64,000 bases of DNA from Schlegelella_A sp038231215 (GTDB lineage Bacteria > Pseudomonadota > Gammaproteobacteria > Burkholderiales > Burkholderiaceae_C): NCBI GenBank assembly GCA_038231215.1, contig JBBRLS010000007.1, positions 1-64,000 of the forward strand, written 5' to 3'. This document shows, piece after piece, positions 8,693-17,560 of this stretch. The notes below the pieces were generated by a model. That model made no database searches and was not told the DNA's origin. It saw only the letters and a list, made by a program, of their open reading frames with translations. The translations under genes were made by a program, and so were the position numbers. How positions within the stretch are numbered: position 1 is the first letter of the stretch; each line of letters opens with the position of its first letter.

Positions 8693-9717
8693 CGATGACC
8701 ACGAAGCCCATGACGATGATCCAGGCGCTCCGCTCGGCCATGGACGTGATGCTCGAGCGCGACGACAACGTCGTCGTGTTCGGCCAGGACGTCGGCTATT
8801 TCGGCGGCGTGTTCCGCTGCACCGAAGGCCTGCAGGCCAAGTACGGAACCTCCCGCGTGTTCGACGCGCCGATCTCCGAAGGCGGCATCGTTGGCGCCGC
8901 GGTGGGCATGGGCGCCTACGGCTTGCGGCCGGTCGTCGAGATCCAGTTCGCCGACTACTTCTATCCGGCGTCGGATCAGATCGTCTCGGAAGCAGCGCGC
9001 CTGCGCTACCGCTCGGCCGGCGACTTCACCGCGCCGATCACCGTGCGCATGCCCTGCGGCGGCGGCATCTACGGCGGCCAGACGCACAGCCAGAGTCCGG
9101 AGGCACTCTTCACGCATGTCTGTGGCCTGCGCACCGTCATGCCGTCGAATCCGTACGACGCCAAGGGCTTGCTGATTGCTTCGATCGAGAACGACGACCC
9201 TGTCATCTTTCTCGAGCCCAAGCGGCTCTACAACGGTCCCTTCGACGGCCACCACGACCGGCCGATCGTGCCGTGGTCCAAACATCCGCTCGGCGAGGTG
9301 CCCGAGGGCTACTACAGCTTGCCGCTCGAGAAGGCGGCGGTGTTTCGCCCCGGCCGCGACCTCACGGTGCTCACCTACGGCACGATGGTCTTCGTGTCGG
9401 AAGCAGCCGTCAACGAGACCGGCATCGATGCCGAGATCATCGACCTGCGCAGCCTCTGGCCGCTCGACCTGGAGGCGATCGTCGCCTCGGTGAAGAAGAC
9501 GGGCCGCTGCCTGGTCGTGCACGAGGCCACGCGCACCAGCGGCCTCGGCGCCGAGTTGCTGTCGCTGGTGCAGGAGCATTGCTTCTATCACCTCGAAGCG
9601 CCTATCGAGCGCGTCGCGGGCTGGGACACGCCGTATCCGCACGGCCTCGAGTGGGCCTACTTCCCGGGGCCGGACCGCGTCGCTGCGGCGATGCGCCGTG
9701 CCGTGGAGGCCCAATGA
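8689..9717 (+). CDS. bkdA2: 2-oxoisovalerate dehydrogenase E1 component, beta subunit
   Basis: Beta subunit that completes the E1 active site. The 342-residue protein has the N-terminal transketolase-like pyrimidine domain (FGQDVGYFGGVF, then DAPISEGGIVGAAVGM) and the C-terminal transketolase domain (DLRSLWPLD, HEATRTSGLG). It starts four bases before the end of the alpha-subunit gene (ATGA overlap), which indicates translational coupling and 1:1 synthesis. A second methionine three codons in could also serve. Substrate assignment to branched-chain rather than pyruvate rests on the overall sequence and on the alpha subunit's N-terminal extension. Confidence 0.92.
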   Translation: MTMTTKPMTMIQALRSAMDVMLERDDNVVVFGQDVGYFGGVFRCTEGLQAKYGTSRVFDAPISEGGIVGAAVGMGAYGLRPVVEIQFADYFYPASDQIVSEAARLRYRSAGDFTAPITVRMPCGGGIYGGQTHSQSPEALFTHVCGLRTVMPSNPYDAKGLLIASIENDDPVIFLEPKRLYNGPFDGHHDRPIVPWSKHPLGEVPEGYYSLPLEKAAVFRPGRDLTVLTYGTMVFVSEAAVNETGIDAEIIDLRSLWPLDLEAIVASVKKTGRCLVVHEATRTSGLGAELLSLVQEHCFYHLEAPIERVAGWDTPYPHGLEWAYFPGPDRVAAAMRRAVEAQ

Positions 9718-10895
9718 GCCAGCACATCATCAAGATGCCCGACATCGGCGAAGGCATCGCCGAAGTGGAACTGGTCGCGTGGCACGTGAAGGTCGGCGAC
9801 GCGGTGATCGAGGACCAGGCGCTGGCCGACGTCATGACCGACAAGGCCAATGTCGAGATTCCGTCGCCGGTGGCGGGCCGGGTGGTGGCGCTCGGCGGCG
9901 AGGTCGGGCAGACGCTGGCGGTCGGATCGGAGTTGATCCGGATCGAGCTGGCGTCAGAAGGTGCGGATGAAGCCGCGGACCGCGCCGATCCGGCACTCGT
10001 GGTGGATCGCCCGCTGGCGTCGCCTTCGGTGCGGCGCCAGGCGCGCGAGCTCGAAGTCGATCTGCATGCTGTGCAAGGCAGCGGCCCGGGCGGCCGCATC
10101 GTGCACGCCGACGTCGATGCGGTTGCGGCGGTCAGGCACGCCGCCGCCACGTCGAAAGACACGGTCGCGCCAAAGCGCCCGATGGGGGTCGAGCGAAGCG
10201 GCGAGCAGGCGATCGCCGTGATCGGCGTGCGCCGCAAGATCGCGCAGAAGATGCAGGATGCCAAGCGCCGCATTCCGCACTTCAGCTACGTCGAGGAGAT
10301 CGACGTCACCGAAGTCGAAGCCCTGCGTACGGCGCTGAACGTGCGCTGGGCCGGCCAGCGCGCCAAGCTCACGCTGCTGCCCTTCATCGCCCGCGCCATC
10401 GTCCATGCGGTGCGCGAATTTCCGCAGATCAACGCGCGCTTCGACGATGAAGCCGGCATCGTCACGCGCCACGAAGCGGTCCACCTCGGCGTCGCCGCGC
10501 AGACCGACATGGGGCTGATGGTGCCGGTGCTGCGTCATGCCGAGGCGCTCGACCTGTGGCAGCTCGCCGCGGAGATCGCGCGCCTGGGCGAAGCGGCGCG
10601 CGGCGGCAAGGCGACGCGCCACGAGCTGTCGGGATCGACGATCACGATCACCAGCCTGGGTGCGCTCGGCGGCATCGCCACCACGCCGATCATCAATCAC
10701 CCCGAGGTGGCGATCGTCGGTGTGAACCGCATCGTCGAACGGCCGGCCTGGCGCAACGGCATCGTCGTGCCGCGCCTGCTGATGAACCTGTCCTCGTCGT
10801 TCGACCACCGCGTCGTCGACGGCATCGACGCCGCGCGTTTCGTGCAGGCGATGCGCGCATTGCTCGAGATGCCGGCGACCTTGTTCATCGACTAG
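9714..10895 (+). CDS. bkdB: dihydrolipoamide acyltransferase E2 of branched-chain 2-oxoacid dehydrogenase
   Basis: Core E2 enzyme passing the acyl group from E1 to CoA via a swinging lipoyl arm. The 393-residue product has one lipoyl domain (about 1-80, lipoylated lysine in DKAN), a peripheral-subunit-binding domain (about 100-135, ASPSVRRQARE...GSGPGGRI), a short linker, and the acyltransferase domain (about 160-393) ending with the catalytic DHRVVDG motif. Start overlaps the E1beta stop (ATGA). A single lipoyl domain is usual for BkdB. No dihydrolipoamide dehydrogenase (E3) gene follows within the window; E3 must be supplied from elsewhere. Confidence 0.93.
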   Translation: MSQHIIKMPDIGEGIAEVELVAWHVKVGDAVIEDQALADVMTDKANVEIPSPVAGRVVALGGEVGQTLAVGSELIRIELASEGADEAADRADPALVVDRPLASPSVRRQARELEVDLHAVQGSGPGGRIVHADVDAVAAVRHAAATSKDTVAPKRPMGVERSGEQAIAVIGVRRKIAQKMQDAKRRIPHFSYVEEIDVTEVEALRTALNVRWAGQRAKLTLLPFIARAIVHAVREFPQINARFDDEAGIVTRHEAVHLGVAAQTDMGLMVPVLRHAEALDLWQLAAEIARLGEAARGGKATRHELSGSTITITSLGALGGIATTPIINHPEVAIVGVNRIVERPAWRNGIVVPRLLMNLSSSFDHRVVDGIDAARFVQAMRALLEMPATLFID

Positions 10896-11069
10896 CGGAT
10901 GCGGCGAGCCCGGCCGTGATTTCGGTTCTGGCGCCGACTGGCGCGCAGGAAGCTTCCTACGCCCACGGGGCACGCCGGCTTTCTTCGGCAAGGCATGGCA
11001 GAGCATGATGCGAACCCCCGTACTTCGATAAGGTGCGGTGCTTCGACTCAATCCACAAGGGACTGCATC

Positions 11070-11144
11070 ATGAACAGGATCATCTGGCTCGTCGGCCTCG
11101 TCGTCATCGTCTTGTTCATCGCCGGCTACTTCGGGCTGCGTTGA
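11070..11144 (+). CDS. 24-residue single-span membrane peptide
   Basis: Very short open frame coding a 24-residue peptide that begins MNRIIWLVGLVVIVL and ends in GLR. It is almost wholly a hydrophobic helix with Arg at residue 3 and a terminal Arg, which is what a tiny inner-membrane protein looks like. AAGGGA lies seven bases before the ATG. I recall similar short peptides annotated as hypothetical in other proteobacteria, but cannot check this. It stands alone, about 175 bp after the E2 gene, and is followed by about 80 bp before the convergent barrel gene. Function unknown. Confidence 0.6.
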   Translation: MNRIIWLVGLVVIVLFIAGYFGLR

Positions 11145-11223
11145 TCAAAGCCGCGCCGCACCGAAGTCAAGCTTGCCTGAACGAGCGCCGGGGTCCGAAG
11201 GCCACGGCGCTTCGGCGCGGCCC

Positions 11224-11811
11224 TCAGAACCGGTACGTGCCCACCACGCTGACGGCATTGACGCGTGCCGAAGTGCCAGCGTACTTGAGCCTGGTGGCGT
11301 CCCAGGCGATCCCCGCCACGAGATTCGGCGTGAAAGCGTAGTCGAGGCCGAGGCCGAAGTAGGGCTCGGCGTGACTCTCCGAGTCCGAAGCGCTGGCGCC
11401 GTCGAGCGAGGCCGTCACCTGGGCCCGGTTCGAGGCAATGCCGATGCGGGCGATGCCGGTCCATTCCTTCGCCGCGCCGAAGGGCAGCAGGCCGGCCACG
11501 CCGATGCCGAGCGACTGGCCCTTGATGCTGGCGGTCGCGGCGCTTCCATCGAGCATGGCAGTCGCCGTGACCTTGCCCAGTCGCGCGTACGACGCCTCGA
11601 TCGCGAAGTTCGGAACGATGCGATAGCCGAACAGGATCTTCGCGGCGACGCTCGAGCGGTCGCACGAACTTGTGCCCGTGCAGTCGACGTTGGCGCGCGA
11701 CGGGCCGGCCGACAGGCTCAGGTAGGCATCGGGAGTCGTCGCGTCGGCCCACGCGAGCGGGCAGGAGAACGCGGTGGCGGCCAGCGCGCTGGCGATCAGA
11801 AGCTTGTGCAT
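11224..11811 (-). CDS. OmpA-like/OmpW-like outer-membrane beta-barrel protein
   Basis: Predicted 195-residue outer-membrane protein. The first 22 residues form a Sec signal peptide (MHKLLIASALAATAFSC... ending LAWA/DA). The mature part is made of alternating amphipathic strands (AYLSLSAG, NFAIEASYARLG, WTGIARIGIAS, YFGLGLDYAF, NLVAGIAWDATRLKY) and ends with VVGTYRF, a terminal aromatic typical of barrels recognised by BAM. It resembles the eight-stranded OmpA/OmpX-type fold. Two cysteines close together near residue 45 could form a loop disulfide. The start at 11811 is favoured by AGGAAA upstream and by the signal peptide. Confidence 0.8.
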   Translation of the reverse strand: MHKLLIASALAATAFSCPLAWADATTPDAYLSLSAGPSRANVDCTGTSSCDRSSVAAKILFGYRIVPNFAIEASYARLGKVTATAMLDGSAATASIKGQSLGIGVAGLLPFGAAKEWTGIARIGIASNRAQVTASLDGASASDSESHAEPYFGLGLDYAFTPNLVAGIAWDATRLKYAGTSARVNAVSVVGTYRF

Positions 11812-12021
11812 GCTTGTTTCCTGTTGGTTGCGGTCTGCTGCGTGAATCGCAGGGGCCAGACGATCGCAGCCCCGGCCTGATGGGCGGCTCACCGATGGGA
11901 TACAGATCGCTGACACATCGGCGTCGTCGGACTCGACCGCAAGTTCCCGCACCGACGCGCTCCGCAAGCTCCCGGTTGTGGCACGCTACGGCCCTTCGCA
12001 GGCAAAGCAGAGGGACGATCT

Positions 12022-12879
12022 TTGAAAACGTACAACGTCACCGGGTATGCGCTCATCTTCATCTATGCGCTGGCTTGCATGTACTTCGCGCCGCCCACCA
12101 TTGGCCCCTGGGCAGGCTTGTCGATCGGTGCCGCCTACTTCGTCGCTTGCTGGTTCGTGGGTGGCGTCTACCTGTCTTGCGTCATTCACCTGGGCATTGC
12201 CCATCGCTCGCTCGACTACAAGGAGTGGTTCGTCAAGACCCTCACGGTCGTCAACAACACCTTCGGCGTCTACATCAACCCGGTGACCTGGGTGAACCGG
12301 CACCGGCTTCATCACGCGTTTGCAGACCATCCCGGAGACCCAAACAAGCTTTCGTCCGACGGCTTGTGGCGAACCCTCTATCTGTGCTTGCTGCCCTACA
12401 AGGCCAAAGCCAATCTGGCGAATGACGAGATCTTCAAATCCTGGTCATTTCGACTTGTCTCGAATCCGGTGTTCGCCGTGGTCTCGCAGGCGTTCAACTT
12501 CTGGCTCCTGTGGCTGCTCGTGCGCGACCTGCGCTTCGCGGCGGTGATCTGGGTCCTGTTTCGGGTCTTCGCGCTGTGGATCAACATGATCCAGAACTAC
12601 TGGACCCACGACCGGCGGTTCGGATACCGGCGTTATGACGACGAGCGCGACAACGCGATGAACATCGGCGAGTGGCTGCCCGTCACGGCGACGTTCAGCG
12701 CCTGCCTGCAGAACAACCATCACCACTCGCCGGGCCTCTTGCGCCTGAGCCACGAGGATTCGGAATACGACCTCGGATTCACTGCCGTCAAGGTCATGAA
12801 GTCCTTGGGTCTGGTGCGCCCGACCGACCGGGGTGCGGAATTGCCCGAAGGCGTTCCGCTGGCATCGCTGAATTTCTAG
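12022..12879 (+). CDS. membrane fatty-acid desaturase (acyl-CoA/acyl-lipid type)
   Basis: Diiron desaturase introducing a double bond into a membrane acyl chain. The 285-residue protein has about four to five membrane spans and the three histidine boxes of the family: HLGIAHR (about 56-62), HRLHH (about 93-97) and NNHHHS (about 233-238). The fold matches the bacterial delta-9-like group. Start is a TTG at 12022 with AGAGGGA nine bases upstream; the next in-frame ATG lies within the first hydrophobic region. The gene is convergent with the sterol-desaturase-family gene, with only 6 bp between the stops. Confidence 0.85.
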   Translation: MKTYNVTGYALIFIYALACMYFAPPTIGPWAGLSIGAAYFVACWFVGGVYLSCVIHLGIAHRSLDYKEWFVKTLTVVNNTFGVYINPVTWVNRHRLHHAFADHPGDPNKLSSDGLWRTLYLCLLPYKAKANLANDEIFKSWSFRLVSNPVFAVVSQAFNFWLLWLLVRDLRFAAVIWVLFRVFALWINMIQNYWTHDRRFGYRRYDDERDNAMNIGEWLPVTATFSACLQNNHHHSPGLLRLSHEDSEYDLGFTAVKVMKSLGLVRPTDRGAELPEGVPLASLNF

Positions 12880-12885
12880 CGCGCG

Positions 12886-14016
12886 CTATACCGCTTTCTT
12901 GCGGCTGAACGGATAGAACGCCTGCCCCCAGAAGCCTGCCGGGATTGGCTCGTCGTCCAGGCCGTAGCGCTCCGGCCACTTGTCTTCGGGGTAGTAGTGC
13001 GTTCCGAAGATTTTGTCGATCCACGGGAAGTGGATGGCGAAGTTCTTGTCGATCGCCTCTTCTTGAGACGTGTGATGCCAGTGATGGAACCTCGGGAAGA
13101 TCAAGTAGGGCTCCAGCCACTTGATGGTCGGGTTGAAGTTCGAGTGCGTCCACGTGGCGTGGAGGGTGACGAAGAAAAGATAGGCCACGATGATGTTGTG
13201 CGAGAACGCGAACATCATGGGGACGAGGATGAACGCCCGAACCACCACGTCGTCGATCAGGTGGGAGCGTGAGCCGGCGAGCCAGTCGAGCGCCTTGGAA
13301 GAATGGTGAATGGCATGAAAGCGCCACAGGAACGGCACCGCGTGAAAGGCCCGGTGAATGAAGTATTCGGCCAGGTCCGCCAATAGCACGGCAAGAAGGA
13401 ATTGCACCAGCCACGGCAGGCTGCCCGTCGCCTCGAGCAGGCCGTGAATGCCCAGCACCCTCGTGAGCTGGGTGGCTGGCAGCAGGATCAGGAACGACGT
13501 GATCTGAATGGGCAGATGGGTGGACAGGAAGTACCCCACGTCCAGCAGCCACTCGTTCCGGAAGATGCTTTGCTTCGGATACGCCGGCCACAGCACCTCG
13601 AAGGGCGAATAGATCAGCGTCATGAGGAGCATGTCGAGCAGAAACCAGTCGAGGCCGATGGCTGGCCCGTCGTGCAGCGTCTCGTTGATCGGCACGCTCG
13701 CTCCGCCCAACAGGGTTGCGGCGAGAGCGAACAACATCCCGGTCAAGCCCAGGATCTTCTTCTTTCGCAGGATCGCCGAAGCGACTCCGAAAATGATCGC
13801 CCCCACGATGAGCACCTGTATCAGCACCCGCATGATCGTCATGGGGTAGTAGGGACGCAACTCGGGAGAAGTCAGCCATTGGGGGAAATGCAGGCACACC
13901 ACTGCGCCGAAGGCGAGCACGCCGAAGAAGGCTGACAGGATCCCGCTCCACCAACCTGTTCCGAAGCCGGTGGGTTCCTCGTCGCCAAACGTCTCATTGA
14001 TCTTTCGCTCGAGCAT
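12886..14016 (-). CDS. sterol desaturase/fatty-acid hydroxylase-family membrane protein
   Basis: Integral membrane diiron enzyme of the fatty-acid hydroxylase superfamily, 376 residues with about seven hydrophobic helices. The histidine clusters are present: HRAFH (about 205-209), FHAIHH (about 217-222), HSNFN region, and HHWHH (about 308-312). A long hydrophobic N-terminal part (about 20-150) precedes the catalytic core, longer than in the minimal family members. The substrate (sterol, hopanoid, fatty acid or carotenoid) cannot be deduced. It is convergent with the desaturase at 12022; both probably modify membrane lipids. Confidence 0.85.
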   Translation of the reverse strand: MLERKINETFGDEEPTGFGTGWWSGILSAFFGVLAFGAVVCLHFPQWLTSPELRPYYPMTIMRVLIQVLIVGAIIFGVASAILRKKKILGLTGMLFALAATLLGGASVPINETLHDGPAIGLDWFLLDMLLMTLIYSPFEVLWPAYPKQSIFRNEWLLDVGYFLSTHLPIQITSFLILLPATQLTRVLGIHGLLEATGSLPWLVQFLLAVLLADLAEYFIHRAFHAVPFLWRFHAIHHSSKALDWLAGSRSHLIDDVVVRAFILVPMMFAFSHNIIVAYLFFVTLHATWTHSNFNPTIKWLEPYLIFPRFHHWHHTSQEEAIDKNFAIHFPWIDKIFGTHYYPEDKWPERYGLDDEPIPAGFWGQAFYPFSRKKAV

Positions 14017-14172
14017 GGCCTCTCCCTGGTTCGCTCAGTGTAGGGCGCGACAAGAATCGAAAACGCTGCAGCGGGCTGCACCAATCCACACAAAGCCAAT
14101 CCACGATGCCTCATCCGCCTGCCAGCAGCAACCCTCCCGAGTGGTGAATGACTGGCCGCCCAGCTGGCCACG

Positions 14173-14811
14173 CTACGAGGGCCGCCGCAACGGCACGGCG
14201 AAGCCGCGGCGAACGCCCTCGCGGGCCATCATCGCGTCGTACCAGCGCTTGACGTTCGGGTAGTCGGCGAGATCGACCCGATGCCGCTCGTGCCGCCAGG
14301 CCCAGCCGAGGATCGCGAAGTCGGCGATCGAGACGGCATCGCCGGCGAAGAACGCGTTGCCGGCAAGACGCCGGTCCATGACGCCGTAGAGCCGGCGCGT
14401 CTCCTCCATGAATCGCTCGAGGCCGTAGCGGCGCTCGGTCTCGTCCTTCAGCGCGATGAAGTGGTGGACCTGCCCCGGGATCGGCCCGAAGCCGCCCATC
14501 TGGAACATCAGCCACTCGAGCACGGCGACGCGCGCGACAGGATCCTTCGGCCAGAACAGACCGGTCTTTTCGGCGAGGTAGATCAGGATCGCGCCCGACT
14601 CGAAGACGCTGATCGGCCGCCCGGCCGGCCCTTCAGGATCGACGATGGCCGGGATCTTGTTGTTCGGGCTGATGGCCAGGAACGCCGGATCGTGCTGCTC
14701 TCCCTTCGTGATGTCGACGACGTGCACGTCGTAGGGCAGCGCCATCTCCTCCAGGGCGACGCTGATCTTGCGTCCGTTGGGCGTGTCGAAGGCATAGAGG
14801 GCGATGGTCAT
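14173..14811 (-). CDS. glutathione S-transferase (YghU/Nu-like)
   Basis: Soluble glutathione-dependent transferase or disulfide-bond reductase. The 212-residue protein has the thioredoxin-like N-terminal domain (FDTPNGRKISVALEE, about 5-19; NKIPAIVDPEG, about 50-60; ESGAILIYLAEKTG, about 70-84) and the all-helical C-terminal domain. The Thr-Pro-Asn start segment and ISPNNKIPAI are typical of the YghU/YfcG group, which reduces disulfides with two bound glutathiones. Start ATG 14811; an upstream extension to 14832 would overlap the preceding gene by a few bases. It follows the VIT/VWA gene by about 24 bp on the same strand. Confidence 0.88.
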   Translation of the reverse strand: MTIALYAFDTPNGRKISVALEEMALPYDVHVVDITKGEQHDPAFLAISPNNKIPAIVDPEGPAGRPISVFESGAILIYLAEKTGLFWPKDPVARVAVLEWLMFQMGGFGPIPGQVHHFIALKDETERRYGLERFMEETRRLYGVMDRRLAGNAFFAGDAVSIADFAILGWAWRHERHRVDLADYPNVKRWYDAMMAREGVRRGFAVPLRRPS

Positions 14812-14835
14812 GGCCTCGATCCTAGGCGGCATTCG

Positions 14836-17118
14836 TCACGGCAGCGTTCTTCCCAAGGCGCGTTGCAGGCGCTGTGCGCGCGCAAGGGCCCAGGCGTCGA
14901 CCGACTGTCTGCCGAGGAGTGCGTCGTACACCTCCATGCATCGCTGAACCAGACCCGGATCGAGCGAGGCGAGAGGCCTCTGCAGCAGGGCTTCGATCGC
15001 CGCGTCTCCAAGGCCACCGATTCGCGCGTTGGCCCAATGCGCGAGCAGCAGCCAGGCCTGACCTTCGCTGACTCCGAGATCGATCGCCTGCACCAGGGCC
15101 GCTTGCGCTGCGGGATGCAGTGCGATTGCTTTCAATCGGGTGGGCAAATCCTTCACGGAACCGCCTTCGTCCAGGTTCCTCGCCACGGCTTGCGCGATGA
15201 GCCGCAGCGTGTCGAACTCCGGTCCGGGCACCTCTGGAGCAGCGGGCACTCGACGGGCGACGGACTCCATGCTGCGCGAGTACACGGTGTCGATGTCGCC
15301 GACGCTCGATGCACTCTCGCTTGGTTTGTAGTCCATCGAGAAGCACACCGTGTCCGCCATCGGCATGGCGCGCGCGACGCTCGACGTCGCTCCCCACCCT
15401 GCCGCCAGCATCGAATTCACCCGATGCAGCTCCGCCTCTTCCGTCGCCTTGTCCGCCTCGGCACGCGGGTGCACGAGGATGCAGTTCGTGCGCTTGCTCA
15501 TGAGTTGGTAGCCCAGCGCGAGCTTCAAAGACTCGTCTTCGTTGGCGCCCGCCATGCGGCGCGACGCGGCGATGCGCGCCAGGCTTTCACCAGGGCAGGG
15601 AGCTTGTGCCTCGCCGCGCGCCAGCTCGACGGTCGTGCCGCGCGCATCCTTCGCCAGCAGGCGAACTGCCGAGGCGGCGCTCTTGGACGACATGCCTGCG
15701 AAGGCGATCAAGGTGTCGCCGCCGAACACGCCAACGGGTGGCGCCGTCTGCCACGCAGTCTCGGCGCCCCACTCGATGCGCACGTCGCGCCACGCCTGCT
15801 GGCGGATGCGGCCGAGCATGCGCCTGGCCGCGGCCTCGAGTGCCTCGCCCGGCGTCGCGAACTCGCACGCGCCGCCGGTTGCTTCGGCCAGCGCGCGCAA
15901 CACGCCTTCCGCGGGCGATGAGCCGACGCCGATGGCGAACACGCGGTGCCCGCTGGCGCGCGCCGCGGCGACCATCGCGGCGGCCTCCCAGATCTCGCCG
16001 TCGGTGACGAGCAGCACGTCGGCATCGCCGGCACCCTTGGGCAGCTTCAGGGCGAAGACTGCGCGCAGCGCCGCTTCCATCTCGGTGCCGCCGAGGTCGG
16101 CCTCGATCGCGTCGATCATCGTTTTCGCCTGGTGCAGCACATCCGCCGTGCAGGCAGAAGGCGCCAGCACGCGATCAACCTTCGAGCCGAAGCGGGTCAG
16201 GCTCACGTGGTCGCCCTCGCCCAATTCGCCGACCACGCCACGCAATGCGGCGCGCGCCGACTCGATGCTGTCGCCGCCCATCGAGCCCGAGCAGTCGACC
16301 AGCAGCTTGAGGGCGATGCGTTCCCTCTTCGCCGCCGCGGGCGGCTGCAGCGCGGCCATCACCACGACCGGTGCCGCGGGGTTCACGGCGTCGTGCGCCT
16401 GGATCACCAGCGAGGGAAGTGCCTCGCGCGGCTCGACGAGGACCACGACGTCGCGGTCCAGCCAGGCGCCGCGGTCGAGATCGAGCCGCACGCCACCTTC
16501 GACCTGTGCCTGCGTGAACCGGTGCGTCGGCGTCGTGACCGCGGCGCCGGCCAGCGTGCCCGCGACGGTGAGCGAGATCGCCAGCGGGTACTCCGCATCG
16601 AGCGAGGCCTGCGGCACCTGCTGCGGTTGGAGGCCACCGCGTTCGGCCGAACCGTAGCGCGGCGCGATCGTCGTGGGAATCGCCAGCCGAAGGCGCCCCT
16701 GCTCGAATGCCAGGAGCTGGGCATAGCACACCTCGAGCACCAGCTCGTCGCCGGGCTTGAGGTTGCCGATGTTGGCCGTGTGCAGGCCATCGCCCACGGC
16801 TTCGAGCATCACCGGCGCGTCGCCTTCGCTCAAGGCCCGCTCGTACTGCCGCTCGGCCGCGACCCTGGCGACCATGGTGCCTTCCTGCCGCGCACCGTTG
16901 AGCTCGGAGGCAAAGCCGAGCAGCACCGCCTGCTGCGGCAGGGGAAAGGTGTAGACCACTTCGAGCGTGCGATCGCTGCGGTTGCGATACGTCTGGCGCA
17001 GCGCCAGCTCGAACAGCACGCCGTCGAGCCTGCCCGTGGCCTGCACGCCGGTGAGCACGGGCGCGGGCGCCTCCACGTCGCGGCACGCCAGCGCAAACAT
17101 CGTCTTGTCGTCACTCAT
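14836..17118 (-). CDS. VIT and von Willebrand factor A domain protein
   Basis: A 760-residue protein of unknown role with no signal peptide. An N-terminal VIT-like domain (about 5-130, with TGRLDGVLFELALRQTYRN and VVYTFPLP) resembles inter-alpha-trypsin inhibitor heavy chains. It is followed by a VWA domain (about 268-440) with an intact metal-ion-dependent adhesion site DCSGS at 275-279 and the later TDGE. The C-terminal third is helical and not recognisable. The first bases overlap the MerR gene stop by 8 bp, so the two are translationally coupled. MerR plus VIT/VWA pairs occur in other proteobacteria; a cytosolic scaffold or chaperone-like role is a guess. Confidence 0.85.
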   Translation of the reverse strand: MSDDKTMFALACRDVEAPAPVLTGVQATGRLDGVLFELALRQTYRNRSDRTLEVVYTFPLPQQAVLLGFASELNGARQEGTMVARVAAERQYERALSEGDAPVMLEAVGDGLHTANIGNLKPGDELVLEVCYAQLLAFEQGRLRLAIPTTIAPRYGSAERGGLQPQQVPQASLDAEYPLAISLTVAGTLAGAAVTTPTHRFTQAQVEGGVRLDLDRGAWLDRDVVVLVEPREALPSLVIQAHDAVNPAAPVVVMAALQPPAAAKRERIALKLLVDCSGSMGGDSIESARAALRGVVGELGEGDHVSLTRFGSKVDRVLAPSACTADVLHQAKTMIDAIEADLGGTEMEAALRAVFALKLPKGAGDADVLLVTDGEIWEAAAMVAAARASGHRVFAIGVGSSPAEGVLRALAEATGGACEFATPGEALEAAARRMLGRIRQQAWRDVRIEWGAETAWQTAPPVGVFGGDTLIAFAGMSSKSAASAVRLLAKDARGTTVELARGEAQAPCPGESLARIAASRRMAGANEDESLKLALGYQLMSKRTNCILVHPRAEADKATEEAELHRVNSMLAAGWGATSSVARAMPMADTVCFSMDYKPSESASSVGDIDTVYSRSMESVARRVPAAPEVPGPEFDTLRLIAQAVARNLDEGGSVKDLPTRLKAIALHPAAQAALVQAIDLGVSEGQAWLLLAHWANARIGGLGDAAIEALLQRPLASLDPGLVQRCMEVYDALLGRQSVDAWALARAQRLQRALGRTLP

Positions 17119-17554
17119 CGTTCTTCTCCCTGAGTTGTCGGTACAGCGCGGTGATGCCGCGCACGAGGGCCCGCACCTGCTCGGGCGTGAGCCCGGCGCG
17201 GCCGGGCTCGACCTGCACTTCGAGCCCGTCGGCGAGCGTCATGCGGCTCCACACCTCCACCGAGCCCGGCGACGCGGCCCGGCGCGGCGCGTCTTCCGGC
17301 GCGCCGGCGATCAGCTCGCGCACGCGATCGAGGCTTACGCCAGCATCGACCCAGCGGCGCAGCAGCAGCAATTGCTCCAGGTGCCGGCGCAGGTAGTGCG
17401 CGCCGCGCTTTTCGCCCGCGGGCCGGCTGAGCAGACCCTCGGCGATGTAGAAGCGAACCGTGCGCGGCGTGACGCCGGCGAGCGTGGCGAGCTCGTCGAT
17501 CGCAAAGCGCTCGGAGGCGGGGGGCTCGTCGTGCGGCACAGGACTGGTGGGCAT
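17111..17554 (-). CDS. MerR-family transcriptional regulator
   Basis: A 147-residue regulator with the MerR winged helix at the N-terminus (FAIDELATLAGVTPRTVRFY, then EGLLSRP and YLRRHLEQL), and a variable C-terminal effector region with no cysteines suitable for metal binding. It overlaps the VIT/VWA gene by 8 bp. I chose ATG 17554 rather than the in-frame GTG at 17572: a strong promoter read on this strand (TTGACT, 17 bp, CATAAT) has its -10 box at 17561-17566, so the GTG would be upstream of the transcript. Transcription would start at or next to ATG 17554, giving a leaderless message. A perfect palindrome overlaps the promoter, suggesting autoregulation. Confidence 0.85.
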   Translation of the reverse strand: MPTSPVPHDEPPASERFAIDELATLAGVTPRTVRFYIAEGLLSRPAGEKRGAHYLRRHLEQLLLLRRWVDAGVSLDRVRELIAGAPEDAPRRAASPGSVEVWSRMTLADGLEVQVEPGRAGLTPEQVRALVRGITALYRQLREKNDE

Positions 17555-17560
17555 TCCTGA

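Noticed and set aside
11191..11215. CCGAAG/CTTCGG hairpin as a bidirectional terminator between the 24-residue peptide and the barrel gene
   Set aside because: Only six-base arms and no T-run; common by chance in such GC-rich DNA.
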